A DNA stretch of 64,000 nucleotides from a bacterium (GCA_030430165.1 JAUIGL010000006.1:69412-133411), one strand, 5' to 3'; positions 54,434 through 63,047 are shown, numbered from the stretch's first letter. The notes: generated by a model not told the origin, from the letters alone. Numbers and translations are program-made.

Positions 54434-55201
54434 ATGAGCTCGACGCAGACCTCCGAAACCAGCGGCTCCCGCCGTGTCGCCCCGCACGCACCGCTCGACG
54501 AGTACTACGGCGAGGAGGCGAAGCGGCATCGCTACGTGATCGACCTCTTCAACCAGTCGGCACAGCACTACAACACGATCGAGAAGCTGTTCGGAAACAT
54601 CGGTCTCTGGTACCGCGGCTACTCGCTGCGGCGCGCCGGCCTGCGTCCGGGCATGCGAGTGCTCGACGTCGCCATGGGCACCGCCGCGGTCGCCCGCAAC
54701 GCGGCCAAGATCGTCGGGCCGCAAGGCCAGGTGTTCGGCATCGACCCCAGCATCGGCATGATCCGCGAAGCGCAGAAGGTCTTCCACGGCCCGATCACCC
54801 GCGGCATCGCCGGCCATCTGCCGTTTCGCGAGGGCGAGTTCGACTTCCTCACCATGGGCATCGCTCTGCGCCACGTCGCCGATCTCGGCGAGGCCTTCGC
54901 CGAGTACTTTCGCGTGCTCAAACCGGGCGGCACGGTGTGGATCCTCGAAGCGCACGTGCCGCCGTCGGGACTCGGGCACTGGCTCACCAAGATGATGTGG
55001 GGCAAGGCGATTCCCGGGATGACACTGCTGGCGACGGGCAGCGAGCCAGCCAAGCTCCTGATGGACTACTACTGGGACACCATCGATCAGGCCGCTTCGC
55101 GCGAGACGGTCACCGAGACTCTCAAGTCAGTGGGTTTCGACGAGCCGCGCTACCGCATGGCGCACCCGGTTTGCGAGTTCGTCGCCCGCAAGCCGGGCTG
55201 A
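54434..55201 (+). CDS. UbiE/MenG-type SAM methyltransferase
   Basis: A 255-residue class I methyltransferase. The opening resembles UbiE/MenG (LFNQSAQHYNTIEKLFGNIGLWYRGYSLRR). The SAM motif is VLDVAMGTAAVARNAAKIVG with GIDPSIGMIREAQ, followed by the post-motif MGIALRHVADLGEAF and VLKPGGTVWILEAHVP. UbiE/MenG methylates quinone precursors, so a quinone or related prenyl substrate is possible. The ATG at 54434 is preferred over GTG 54416. It follows thiE by 94 bases. Confidence 0.85.
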   Translation: MSSTQTSETSGSRRVAPHAPLDEYYGEEAKRHRYVIDLFNQSAQHYNTIEKLFGNIGLWYRGYSLRRAGLRPGMRVLDVAMGTAAVARNAAKIVGPQGQVFGIDPSIGMIREAQKVFHGPITRGIAGHLPFREGEFDFLTMGIALRHVADLGEAFAEYFRVLKPGGTVWILEAHVPPSGLGHWLTKMMWGKAIPGMTLLATGSEPAKLLMDYYWDTIDQAASRETVTETLKSVGFDEPRYRMAHPVCEFVARKPG

Positions 55202-55217
55202 ACCGCGTCGACCCCGG

Positions 55218-55287
55218 CCCCTCGATACGCGCTTCGCGCTACTCGGGGCATTCGGAGCCCCTCGATACACGCTTTGCGCTACTCGGG
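55218..55287. repeat. Two-copy direct repeat with internal dyad
   Basis: A ~30-base unit occurs at 55218-55248 and 55258-55287, with a 40-base period. The copies differ at a few positions (TACGCGCTTCGCGCTA versus TACACGCTTTGCGCTA). Each has the form CCCCTCGATA then a hairpin core then CTACTCGGG, so each can fold on itself. It lies between two convergent genes and may act in transcription termination. Confidence 0.8.
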
Positions 55288-55317
55288 AAATCGAGACCTG
55301 GACCCGGCCCCGGGGGC

Positions 55318-56562
55318 TCAGCGGACCGCCAGCTCGTCGGGGTCGTAGCCGGGCGGTAGGCCGTAGCGACACATGAAGTTGAGCAGGCCGACACTGTACC
55401 GCTGACTGGTCGCTTCGCCGGTGAATACCCGAGGCATGTGCTTGAGAAAGTGCGGCTCGACGAGACCGCCGACGAAGGTCTCGCGCATTCTCTCGCCGAC
55501 CTTGAAGAGGGTGAACAAGCGGCCGTCGTAGAAGTTGCCGACCGAGCGATACCAATTCTCGAGGTGACGGATGACGTGGCTCTGGTAGCGCTCGAAGGCG
55601 CGCGGCGTGCCGGCGAGGACCGCCCGCGACAGCTCGTAGGCGGAGTCGAGACCGATACACAGGCCGCTCGAGAACACCGGGTCGACGAATCCGAAGGCAT
55701 CGCCGACCAGCGCCCAATTTGGCCCGACCCCGAGCTGCGAACGCAGCTGATAGTTGGAGTACTTGAACACCGGCGTCACCCGCGTCGCCTCGGCGGCGAA
55801 ACCGGCGGCCACCCGATCGCGCTGCATGCAGGTGTCGAACTGCTGCTCGAGTGTGTCGCCCAGCGAAGCCAGGTACTCCGAGGGCGCGACGACGCCGACC
55901 GAGGTCCTACCGGGGAGCGGGATCCGCCACGACCAGCCGCGGTCGAGAATCGAGGAGTGAACGTGGCCCTGTCGTTCCAGCGCCACGCCTTCCATATGGG
56001 CGTGCAGAGCGGTATCGCGACGCCCGCCTGCCTGAGTCGGTAGATCGAGCAGCCGCGCCAACAGTCGATTGCGCCCGCTCGCATCGACGATCAGATCGGG
56101 CTGGCGGTCCAGGAAACCGTCGCTCCGGTCAATCGTCTCCTTCGACAGCTCGACTCGCTCGCCAGCCCGCTCGACCTGCGCCCTGGCTGCGAAAAAGCGG
56201 GCTCCGGCACGGCGCGCAGCATCGGCGATGGTGCGATCGAAGCGGTCGCGCGGCACGTTGTACGCATAGGTGATCTTGGCCGCCCGCACCTCGTCGAAAC
56301 GGAAGTGCATCTGCTCGGCGTTGCCGGGCATGGTGAACGAGGCTCCGACCTTGAGCGTGCTGTAGCTGGCCACTTCGTCCTCGACGCCGAGCTTGCGCAA
56401 GAACTCGATGGTTGCCGGCACCAGGGACTCGCCGGCGATGATCGGCGGACGCCCCCCAGCTTCGAAGACGGCGACCCGCAGACCCTCTCCGGCCAGATAG
56501 TGCGCCAGCGAAGAGCCGGTCGGCCCGCCGCCGATGATCGCCACCGTTTCGATGCGTCGCAT
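55318..56562 (-). CDS. Flavin-dependent halogenase-like monooxygenase
   Basis: A 414-residue FAD enzyme. The dinucleotide motif is VAIIGGGPTGSSLAHYLAGEG at 7-27, followed by GESLVP (~44-49). The halogenase hallmark WxWxIP occurs exactly, as WSWRIP (210-215), and K71 in STLKVGASF lies where the catalytic lysine of flavin-dependent halogenases is expected. LVGDAFGFVDPVFSSGLCIG is the second FAD motif. Related geranylgeranyl-reductase-like oxidoreductases are an alternative. The ATG at 56562 is chosen; an upstream ATG at 56667 would overlap the next gene. Confidence 0.78.
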   Translation of the reverse strand: MRRIETVAIIGGGPTGSSLAHYLAGEGLRVAVFEAGGRPPIIAGESLVPATIEFLRKLGVEDEVASYSTLKVGASFTMPGNAEQMHFRFDEVRAAKITYAYNVPRDRFDRTIADAARRAGARFFAARAQVERAGERVELSKETIDRSDGFLDRQPDLIVDASGRNRLLARLLDLPTQAGGRRDTALHAHMEGVALERQGHVHSSILDRGWSWRIPLPGRTSVGVVAPSEYLASLGDTLEQQFDTCMQRDRVAAGFAAEATRVTPVFKYSNYQLRSQLGVGPNWALVGDAFGFVDPVFSSGLCIGLDSAYELSRAVLAGTPRAFERYQSHVIRHLENWYRSVGNFYDGRLFTLFKVGERMRETFVGGLVEPHFLKHMPRVFTGEATSQRYSVGLLNFMCRYGLPPGYDPDELAVR

Positions 56563-56665
56563 TGCGCCGTCGAAGCTACGCGATCTCCCCGGCACCGGCA
56601 ACGCGACACCCGGACGGCCCTGTGGACGCTCCTTCGGAATTGGGGCATCCTCGAAAGCGTTGGTC

Positions 56666-58216
56666 ATGCGTCTGCTGCGGTTGTCGATAGGCTTGATCGG
56701 GGTGGGAGTCGTTGCCGGCTGCACCTCCTGGGAACAGACGAGGGAGAACGTCGTCAACCCGATCCACTCGCTGCTGCACCACGATTACGCGGACGCGATC
56801 GAGAGCACCGACATCGACGAGGTGCGCCGGCTGTTCGCCGCCGAGGGCGATCTCGCACCGAGCCGCGAGTTGCTCGGCTTGTTTGCCAGCGTCGAGCAGG
56901 CGCGCGTCGCCATCGAACGAGTCGACCGCTCGGTCACGCCGCCCACCGCCGAGCTCGAGATCGCCGTCGAGGGAATCGGCCCGGACGGCGAGCGCCGCAG
57001 CGTGCGCCAGACCAAGATCGTCACCTTGACGCACCAGCCGCCGGCCAGCTGGCGGATGCTCGAAGACCGCGCCGAGCCAGCGCTCGTCCTGCCCCGCCCC
57101 GCCACCTACTTCGCCGACGAGACCACCGCCCGCGGCCTGTGGTTTCGCCACGAAAGCGCCAAGGTGCCCGATCCGAACGGCGAGCCGCGGCGCTTCATCT
57201 ACGGCTCCGGCGTCGCCGTGTTCGACGCCGACGGAGACGACTGGAGCGACGTCCTGCTGATCGCCGGCAACACCATCGAGCTCTTCCTCAACCGCCGCGG
57301 GTCCTTCGTCCAGGTGTCGTCCTCCTGGGGATTCGGGCAAGCGTACGATCGCGTGCTCACGGCGGTCCTGCCCTTCGACTTCGACAACGACGGCCGGCGC
57401 GACCTCTTCGTCGCCGCCGAACAGGGGCCACCGCTGCTCTTCCGCAACCTCGGGCAGCGCTTCGCCCCGGTCGATGCCGGGATCGCGACATCGGAACGGA
57501 CCATCGGCGCCGTCGCCGCCGATTTCGACGGCGACGGCTGGCTCGACCTGTTCCTCGCCAACCACGAAAACGTCTTCTGGGAGGCCCCGGATCCTCCGGG
57601 AAGCGCCCGCAACGCGCGCCCCGACCAGCTCTTCCTGAACAATCGCGACGGTACCTTCCGCGACTTCACCGAGCAGGCCGGGGTCGGCAACCGCGGCTGG
57701 TCGCTGTCGCCGGTCGCCGCCGATTACGATCTCGACGGCGACGTCGATCTCTTCGTCGGCAACGACTTCGGCCTCGACGTCCTCTACCGCAACGACGGCA
57801 ATGCCCGATTCGAAGAGGTATCCGCCGCTTCCGGCGTCGACAAACCGGTCGCCAGCATGAGTGCGGACTGGGGCGACTTCGACGGCGACGGCGACTTCGA
57901 CCTGTTCATCGCCGGAATGCGCTCCGGGTCGGGCTGGGTGCTCGAGGTTCCCGAGTTCCGCGTCGACCGCGTGCCCCGCATCGTCGACGTCCTGTTTCGC
58001 CCCTATGTCCGCGAGGTCGTCCGTTCGTGGTTCCGCGGCAATCGCCTCTACGAAAACCAGGGCGACGGCACCTTCGTCGAGATCAGCGCCGACAGTGGCG
58101 CCGCCGACAGCAACTGGGGTTGGGGCACCGTCTGGCTCGACTTCGACAACGACGGCCGGCTCGACATCTACGGCGCCAACGGATTCATCTCCGGCCCCTC
58201 CGAAGCCGACATATGA
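56666..58216 (+). CDS. FG-GAP/VCBS-repeat lipoprotein, N-terminal part (ends at in-frame TGA)
   Basis: 516 codons from ATG 56666 to the TGA at 58214-58216. The signal peptide has a lipobox (LIGVGVVAGCTSWEQ). A ~110-residue N-terminal domain follows, then at least six calcium-binding FG-GAP/VCBS repeats with DxDxDxxxD loops (DADGDDWSD, DFDNDGRRD, DFDGDGWLD, DYDLDGDVD, DFDGDGDFD, DFDNDGRLD). The frame continues without shift into the ASPIC/UnbV part at 58217, so one TGA divides what looks like a single CRTAC1-like protein. It is divergent from the halogenase-like gene. The biological role of this surface protein is unknown. Confidence 0.85.
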   Translation: MRLLRLSIGLIGVGVVAGCTSWEQTRENVVNPIHSLLHHDYADAIESTDIDEVRRLFAAEGDLAPSRELLGLFASVEQARVAIERVDRSVTPPTAELEIAVEGIGPDGERRSVRQTKIVTLTHQPPASWRMLEDRAEPALVLPRPATYFADETTARGLWFRHESAKVPDPNGEPRRFIYGSGVAVFDADGDDWSDVLLIAGNTIELFLNRRGSFVQVSSSWGFGQAYDRVLTAVLPFDFDNDGRRDLFVAAEQGPPLLFRNLGQRFAPVDAGIATSERTIGAVAADFDGDGWLDLFLANHENVFWEAPDPPGSARNARPDQLFLNNRDGTFRDFTEQAGVGNRGWSLSPVAADYDLDGDVDLFVGNDFGLDVLYRNDGNARFEEVSAASGVDKPVASMSADWGDFDGDGDFDLFIAGMRSGSGWVLEVPEFRVDRVPRIVDVLFRPYVREVVRSWFRGNRLYENQGDGTFVEISADSGAADSNWGWGTVWLDFDNDGRLDIYGANGFISGPSEADI

Positions 58217-58771
58217 ATGGACCTGGTGATCGAGAACGTCGGTCGGCGTTCTGAGAACTGGACCGAGGCGGGAGCTCCCACCGACGTCGGCGACAAGTCG
58301 CTCAACGGCTACGAGCGCAACGTGCTGTTCTGGAACCGCGGCGGCGGCGAGTTCCTCGAGGTGGCCTATCTGACCGATTCGAACCGCATCGAGGACGGCC
58401 GCGGCGTCGCCGTGGCCGATTTCGACCGCGACGGACAACTCGACCTGGTGCTGCAGAACCTCGACAAGCCGGCGGTCCTGCTGATGGGCCGCGGCGCGCC
58501 GGGCAACTGGCTGCAGCTTCGACTCGAAGGGACCAAGAGCAACCGCGACGCGATCGGCGCAGTGGTCACGATCGAGATCGACGGGGCGCGCCAAACGCGC
58601 CAGGTGGCGGCCGGTTCGGGGTTCATCTCCGCCTCCAGCCCGGTGCTTCACTTCGGGGTCGGAGCTGCCGAAGGGATCGACGTTGTCGACATCCGTTGGC
58701 CGTCCGGGCAGCGCCAGCGCCTGGTCGGCGTCGCCGTCAACCAGCGCCTGCAGCTGCGTGAGGGCGACTGA
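58217..58771 (+). CDS. FG-GAP/ASPIC(UnbV) protein, C-terminal part
   Basis: 184 codons directly after the TGA and in the same frame, beginning MDLVIENVGRRSENW. It has one more calcium-type repeat (DFDRDGQLD) and a complete ASPIC/UnbV domain (NWLQLRLEGTKSNRDAIGAVVTIEIDG to RWPSGQRQRLVGVAVNQRLQL). An ATG follows the stop immediately, so re-initiation is possible, but this piece alone would have no signal peptide. It is best read as the end of the 56666 gene, either by read-through or as the remnant of a broken gene. Confidence 0.8.
   Translation: MDLVIENVGRRSENWTEAGAPTDVGDKSLNGYERNVLFWNRGGGEFLEVAYLTDSNRIEDGRGVAVADFDRDGQLDLVLQNLDKPAVLLMGRGAPGNWLQLRLEGTKSNRDAIGAVVTIEIDGARQTRQVAAGSGFISASSPVLHFGVGAAEGIDVVDIRWPSGQRQRLVGVAVNQRLQLREGD
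58233..58252 (+). other. GGUC-loop hairpin shortly after the in-frame TGA
   Basis: AGAACGUC (58233-58240) pairs with GGCGUUCU (58245-58252; one U.G pair) around the tetraloop GGUC (58241-58244). The stem begins 16 bases after the TGA and the loop 24 bases after it. This fits the broad description of bacterial SECIS elements (short stem, G in the apical loop, within roughly 16-37 bases). It may equally be a chance hairpin in GC-rich DNA. Confidence 0.35.
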
Positions 58772-58794
58772 GAGGGCCCTCTCCGCGACGCGCC

Positions 58795-59397
58795 TCAGGC
58801 GGGCATCAACCCGACCGTGGCGACGACCACCATCTCCACCGCCAGACCGGAGAGCACCAGCCCCATCACTCGCACCAGCAAGTTCGCCCCGGCCTTGCCG
58901 AGCCTGCGACCGATGCGGTCGGCCTGCGCCAACATCGCCAGGGTGAGGCCCAGCACCAGCAGCAGCAGCCCGGTGGTCATCGCCTGCTCGACGATCGAGA
59001 ACTGCCGATTGTCGGTCATGGTAACCACCGCCAGAATCGAACCGGGATTGGCGATCGAGGGGATCGCCAGTGGAAATACTGCGATATCGTGCCCCTCCTC
59101 GACTGCCCCAGCGGTTGCCGCCCCGGTCCCGAACACCATCTGGACACCAAACATGAAGAGAATCAGCCCACCGGCCAACTCGAACGACTCCATGCGAATC
59201 CCAATCGAGGTGAGAAAGATCTGCCCGGCGACGATGAACACCACCAGAATTCCCGCCGCGTAGGCCACCGCCCGCACCGCCACACGGAAGCGCTCCGACT
59301 CCGGCACCCTGACGATCACGGCGAGATAGAGCGTCAGCGTGCCGATCGGATCGACCGTGGTGAGAAGAATCAAAAACTCGCCGAGCCAGTGCTCCAT
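58795..59397 (-). CDS. MarC family integral membrane protein
   Basis: A 200-residue protein with six hydrophobic segments. It begins MEHWLGEFLILLTTVDPIGTLTLYLAVI, typical of MarC/NAAT (the TVDPIG motif). The second half has VFPLAIPSIANPGSILAVVTMTD, the inverted repeat of that motif. Family members are of uncertain transport function; an ATG at 59415 would add six residues. It converges with the FG-GAP/ASPIC gene (23 bases) and follows the sulfatase gene on the same strand. Confidence 0.9.
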   Translation of the reverse strand: MEHWLGEFLILLTTVDPIGTLTLYLAVIVRVPESERFRVAVRAVAYAAGILVVFIVAGQIFLTSIGIRMESFELAGGLILFMFGVQMVFGTGAATAGAVEEGHDIAVFPLAIPSIANPGSILAVVTMTDNRQFSIVEQAMTTGLLLLVLGLTLAMLAQADRIGRRLGKAGANLLVRVMGLVLSGLAVEMVVVATVGLMPA

Positions 59398-59486
59398 CAC
59401 ACCCAACCGACCCATATCGCGTCCTCGCCCAACCCCGGTCGAGCTCCAACCAGCTGCCCGAGGAGACTATCCCCGTCGCGGCTACA

Positions 59487-62400
59487 TCACCGCCCGCACA
59501 GCGTCCCGTTGATGTCGCACTGCGGCACCTCGCCCGCCTCCCTCTGTTCCTCGTTGAGGAAAAAGATCGTCTCGTTGGTCTCGGCGTCAGCGTCGCAGCC
59601 ACACAGCTGGGAAGCACAGCAGCTACAACCCGCGGCGATCTCGGCACGAAGAATCTCGCTGATGTCGCAGCTCTGGATACCGAAGCAGGCCTCGAGAACG
59701 AGAGAAGACTGGTTCGACGTACACACCGTGGCGTCGCAGGTGAAACCGAGCTCGTAACCCCGCCCCTGGCAGGCTGCATACTCTTCGCAGACCAAGCCGC
59801 AGTCGATCCCCGCCTCCGCCGGGATCATCGTTTCGCCCTCGACGTACAACGGACAACCGCATTGGCGCGAGGTCGCATCGGGAATGCAAGTGTCTTCGCA
59901 GACCGGCTCCGGCGTGATCGTCTGCGTCGCCGGCGGCTGCGTCGGCAGCGGCGTTCGGGTCGGCGTCGGCGTGCTGCAACCGCGTTGCGCGTCGAGAATC
60001 CCGGCATCCGTGGAGTCGACCATGCCGTCGCCGTTGAGGTCGCCGCCGCACAGATCACATTCCCCCGACTGCGCCGCCAACAAATCCGCGTCGGCATCGT
60101 CGACCAGGCCATCGCGATTCAAATCGGCGCGCGGGCACGCACCCAGGCAATCGGTCCCCAGATTGGCGGCGACCACCTGAGCATCGGCGTCGTCGGTGCG
60201 GGCGTCGCCGTTGACGTCGAAGAAGCTCGGTCCGCCGGTTACGCCGGTCAGCGGCGACACGGCTGCGGCAAACGCCGTCACTCCGTCGGCGTCGCGCTGG
60301 TCGACGAAGAGGTCCAGGTTGCCGTCCCCCTCGCAGGTCGTCTTCGTCGCCAGGATGCGATCGAGCTCTTCCTGCAGCGCCTGGTAGTTGTCCAACTGAA
60401 CCTGGTCGAGGCAGCTCGTCGGATCGCTGTCGTCGCAAGCGCTGCCGTCTCGGCAGGTCGGAGTATCCTCGCTCGAGACGCGGGTCGCGCACATCAGATT
60501 GGCGTCCGAGAAGTCGATCGACAGCGGATTCTCCTTGCTCGGCGCGGTCAGGTCGTAGAGCTCGACCAAGGTGCGGCGGTTGTCCGGCGGCGAGCTGCCA
60601 TCGTCGGCGGTGCAGTCCGGCAGCGACAGGCTGACCAGCTTGTGGGTCGCGTTGCGCACGGCGAACTGCTCGATCGGGGAGAAGACGACGCTACCCATGC
60701 CCGCCCCTTCGAACGCAGCGTTGATCTGGCAGCAAGACGGCAGCCCCTGCTCGGCGGCCTCTTGTCCCAACAACGCCACCACCTCGGGCTCGGGGGTGTC
60801 GGTCGGCCCCCACCAGACGCCGCTGTTGGTGTTGCAGAAGTCCTGCGTGTCGAACAGCACCTCGTTGCAGACGTTGGCTCCGGCGATGAGCAGAAGACAG
60901 GGCCAGCTGCGGGTGTCGTTGTTGATCGGTTGCTCGAACACGCCGGGACCGAGCTCAGTGAAGTTGAACTCGCGGATCGGCCCCTGCTCGGGATCGGTCA
61001 GGTAGGGCAACATCGGCTCGGCGTCGAGGTAGTGCGCCGGTGGCACCTCTTCGGCCACGTCGATGCCGGCGAGCTCGCCGAACAGCGCGTAGAGATCGGC
61101 CAGGCTGACCAGTGCGTCGACCTCGCGGCCAGTCGGCCCCTGCACGACCGGACCGGAAACCATCAGCGGCACGCGCACACCGGTCTCGTAGACGCTGCCC
61201 TTCGAGCGCAGCACGTCGAACGGCAACTTGACCGCCTCGAAGAAGGTCCCGTTGTCGCCGACCACCACCACCATGGTGTTGCCAGCGGCCAACTCGGGGA
61301 TCTGCACGTAGCCGTTGCCGTCGACCTCCGTCTGCACGGTTCCGTCCTGGTCGAGCGAAGCCAACCCCAAGCTGTTCAGCAAGCGGCCGATCTCGCGGTC
61401 CATCGACTCGAGCATGTCGTTGGCGAGCAAACGGTCGCTGGCGAGCTCGCCGCACACCAGCTCGCTCGATGTAGCCAGCGTCGCCAGCTCACGCGGCGCC
61501 GGCTGGTACGGCGTGTGAATCGAGTTGTAGCTCACCGTCAGCATCCGCGGACCCGACTGCTCCTCGTACCAGGCGATCGAGTCGCTGGTCTGCGCGGTCG
61601 TCATGTAGACGCGGTTGACTGGCGGCTCGCCGCACTGGGGATCGTCGAACTCGGTGGTGCCCGGCGGCAGCACTCCCGACACGGTGGTTTGCGGCCACGC
61701 ATAGTAGCCGTTGTAGCGGGTGAAATCGAGAATCGCGACGTCGTCGCCGACGGCGATGCAATCGCTTCGACTCGCGTCGTCGGGACACTCGACCGGCGCC
61801 GTCGTCTGGCAGCCGACGGTTTCGCTGACGAAGATGCCGCCCGCTTCCATGCAGGCCCGCGCCGTCGCCTCGGGCATACCCGGGTCGATCCCGGGGAGGT
61901 CTGTGCCGAGCTGGCACGAGCCGTCGGAGAAGTAGCAATTACCGGCGATGGTCGCCTGCTCATAGCCGCACGAGCGATCGTCCGGCGCACCGGGCTCGAC
62001 GTGTCCGGCCTGGCGGTCGATCGACGGCGGTCCCGCCTCCATGTTGCCATCGAAGAAATCGAAGCCAGTCGTCTGCGGCGAGCAGTTTCCGGCGGGATTC
62101 TGGTTGCCCAGGTGATACTTGCCGACCATGGCGCTGGCGTAGCCGCGATCGGCGAGGACTCGCGGAAGCGTCGTCTCGTACGGCGACACCTGCGCTTGCG
62201 GCAACATGTTGGGGATGAGGGCGCTGGTCACGCCCTGGTGCAGCGGGTAGCGGCCGGTGAAGATCGTCGCCCGGCTCGGCGAGCATTCGGGCATCGACCA
62301 CGCGTTGGAGAATCGCACCCCGGCGTTGGCCAGGGCGCTGAGGTTCGGCGTATCCGCGATGTCGCCGCCGCCGAGGCCGAAGCTCTCGATCTGATCGATA

Positions 62401-62738
62401 CCGACGTCGTCGAGAATGATGAAGACGATGTCGGGTGGCGCCGTCGCGGTAGCGGAGGTCGACGCGGTCGCCGTCGGCGTTGGAGTGCCGGGCCCCACCG
62501 TATCGTCAGGCGTCGGTGTATCCGTGGCGCTCGGCTCGGACGCGGTCGCCGTAGAGCTCGCCGTCGGGTCGGGTCCCGCGTCGGTCGCAGTGGCGGTGGC
62601 CGTCGCGGTCGCCGTTTCAGCCGGTGTCGCCGTCGGCGCAGCAATCGTGGTTACGTCATCGCTGCAGCCCGCCATCGCCAACAGCATCACCGTACCGACC
62701 AGCCAACTCGCTGACTCCCTGAGTACGATTCTCCCCAT
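59487..62738 (-). CDS. Large lipoprotein sulfatase with dockerin-like repeats and Cys-rich tail
   Basis: 1083 residues. The signal peptide ends in a lipobox (LLAMAGC, C25). A Thr/Ala/Pro-rich linker (~33-101) leads to a type I sulfatase domain: metal site FIILDDVG (107-114) and the sulfatase signature CSPSR at 152-156, whose cysteine is normally converted to formylglycine. Three EF-hand-like repeats (~841-920: DVNGDARTDDAD, DLNRDGLVDDAD, DLNGDGMVDSTD) resemble a dockerin. A second TP-rich linker and a domain with ~20 cysteines follow. The ATG at 62738 follows AGGAGGAAGG. The enzyme is probably displayed on the surface. The substrate is unknown. Confidence 0.88.
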   Translation of the reverse strand: MGRIVLRESASWLVGTVMLLAMAGCSDDVTTIAAPTATPAETATATATATATDAGPDPTASSTATASEPSATDTPTPDDTVGPGTPTPTATASTSATATAPPDIVFIILDDVGIDQIESFGLGGGDIADTPNLSALANAGVRFSNAWSMPECSPSRATIFTGRYPLHQGVTSALIPNMLPQAQVSPYETTLPRVLADRGYASAMVGKYHLGNQNPAGNCSPQTTGFDFFDGNMEAGPPSIDRQAGHVEPGAPDDRSCGYEQATIAGNCYFSDGSCQLGTDLPGIDPGMPEATARACMEAGGIFVSETVGCQTTAPVECPDDASRSDCIAVGDDVAILDFTRYNGYYAWPQTTVSGVLPPGTTEFDDPQCGEPPVNRVYMTTAQTSDSIAWYEEQSGPRMLTVSYNSIHTPYQPAPRELATLATSSELVCGELASDRLLANDMLESMDREIGRLLNSLGLASLDQDGTVQTEVDGNGYVQIPELAAGNTMVVVVGDNGTFFEAVKLPFDVLRSKGSVYETGVRVPLMVSGPVVQGPTGREVDALVSLADLYALFGELAGIDVAEEVPPAHYLDAEPMLPYLTDPEQGPIREFNFTELGPGVFEQPINNDTRSWPCLLLIAGANVCNEVLFDTQDFCNTNSGVWWGPTDTPEPEVVALLGQEAAEQGLPSCCQINAAFEGAGMGSVVFSPIEQFAVRNATHKLVSLSLPDCTADDGSSPPDNRRTLVELYDLTAPSKENPLSIDFSDANLMCATRVSSEDTPTCRDGSACDDSDPTSCLDQVQLDNYQALQEELDRILATKTTCEGDGNLDLFVDQRDADGVTAFAAAVSPLTGVTGGPSFFDVNGDARTDDADAQVVAANLGTDCLGACPRADLNRDGLVDDADADLLAAQSGECDLCGGDLNGDGMVDSTDAGILDAQRGCSTPTPTRTPLPTQPPATQTITPEPVCEDTCIPDATSRQCGCPLYVEGETMIPAEAGIDCGLVCEEYAACQGRGYELGFTCDATVCTSNQSSLVLEACFGIQSCDISEILRAEIAAGCSCCASQLCGCDADAETNETIFFLNEEQREAGEVPQCDINGTLCGR

Positions 62739-63047
62739 GCCAACCTTCCTCCTACGGACTACTGCGCCTGACCAACCAAGAATCACGCGATCCCAACGAA
62801 GCACTCATATCGCGCCATCCAGCACTTTTGTCTACTCGACGAGCGCCCTGGTCTTCTCGAAAGAGGCAGACAACGTATCCGTTTCCAGGGTCCCCGAACC
62901 ATCGGCTCGCGGTTCGCCCACCGAGAAGGACCCCACCCGCGATAACCGAAAAATATCGAGAGAGCATAGACCGATCCAGCTCGGGGCCTTGTCATTTCGG
63001 CCAACAAGTCTTGGCATTTCGGCTCGGTACGATTACCATCCAACGCC
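62739..63047. other. Divergent intergenic region between the sulfatase and AraC-family genes
   Basis: A 309-bp region that is AT-richer than its surroundings. It contains the sulfatase ribosome site near 62740-62755 and the direct repeat at 62988-63023. Apart from these I saw no gene or hairpin. Promoters for both directions must lie here. Confidence 0.7.
62988..63023 (+). promoter_or_regulatory. 22-bp-spaced direct repeat, candidate AraC-type operator
   Basis: CTTGTCATTTCGGC (62988-63001) and CTTGGCATTTCGGC (63010-63023) match at 13 of 14 positions with a 22-base period, about two helical turns. AraC-family regulators bind such direct half-sites (AraC I1-I2 are ~21 bp apart). The repeat ends 24 bases before the regulator's ATG, so autoregulation and control of the divergent sulfatase are both possible. 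Confidence 0.6.

Noticed and set aside
58770-58783. Perfect 14-base palindrome GAGAGGGCCCTCTC as a terminator
   Set aside because: There is no loop or T-run and it overlaps the stop codon; such a short GC palindrome is expected by chance here.
56576-59779. A 1067-codon open frame on the minus strand across the FG-GAP/ASPIC and MarC genes
   Set aside because: It runs opposite recognised FG-GAP repeats and out of frame with MarC. Its acidic repeats are mirror images of the DxDxDG codons.
59862-62714. A 950-codon open frame on the plus strand opposite the sulfatase
   Set aside because: It is antisense to the sulfatase with its lipobox, CSPSR motif and EF-hand repeats; it is a GC-driven shadow.
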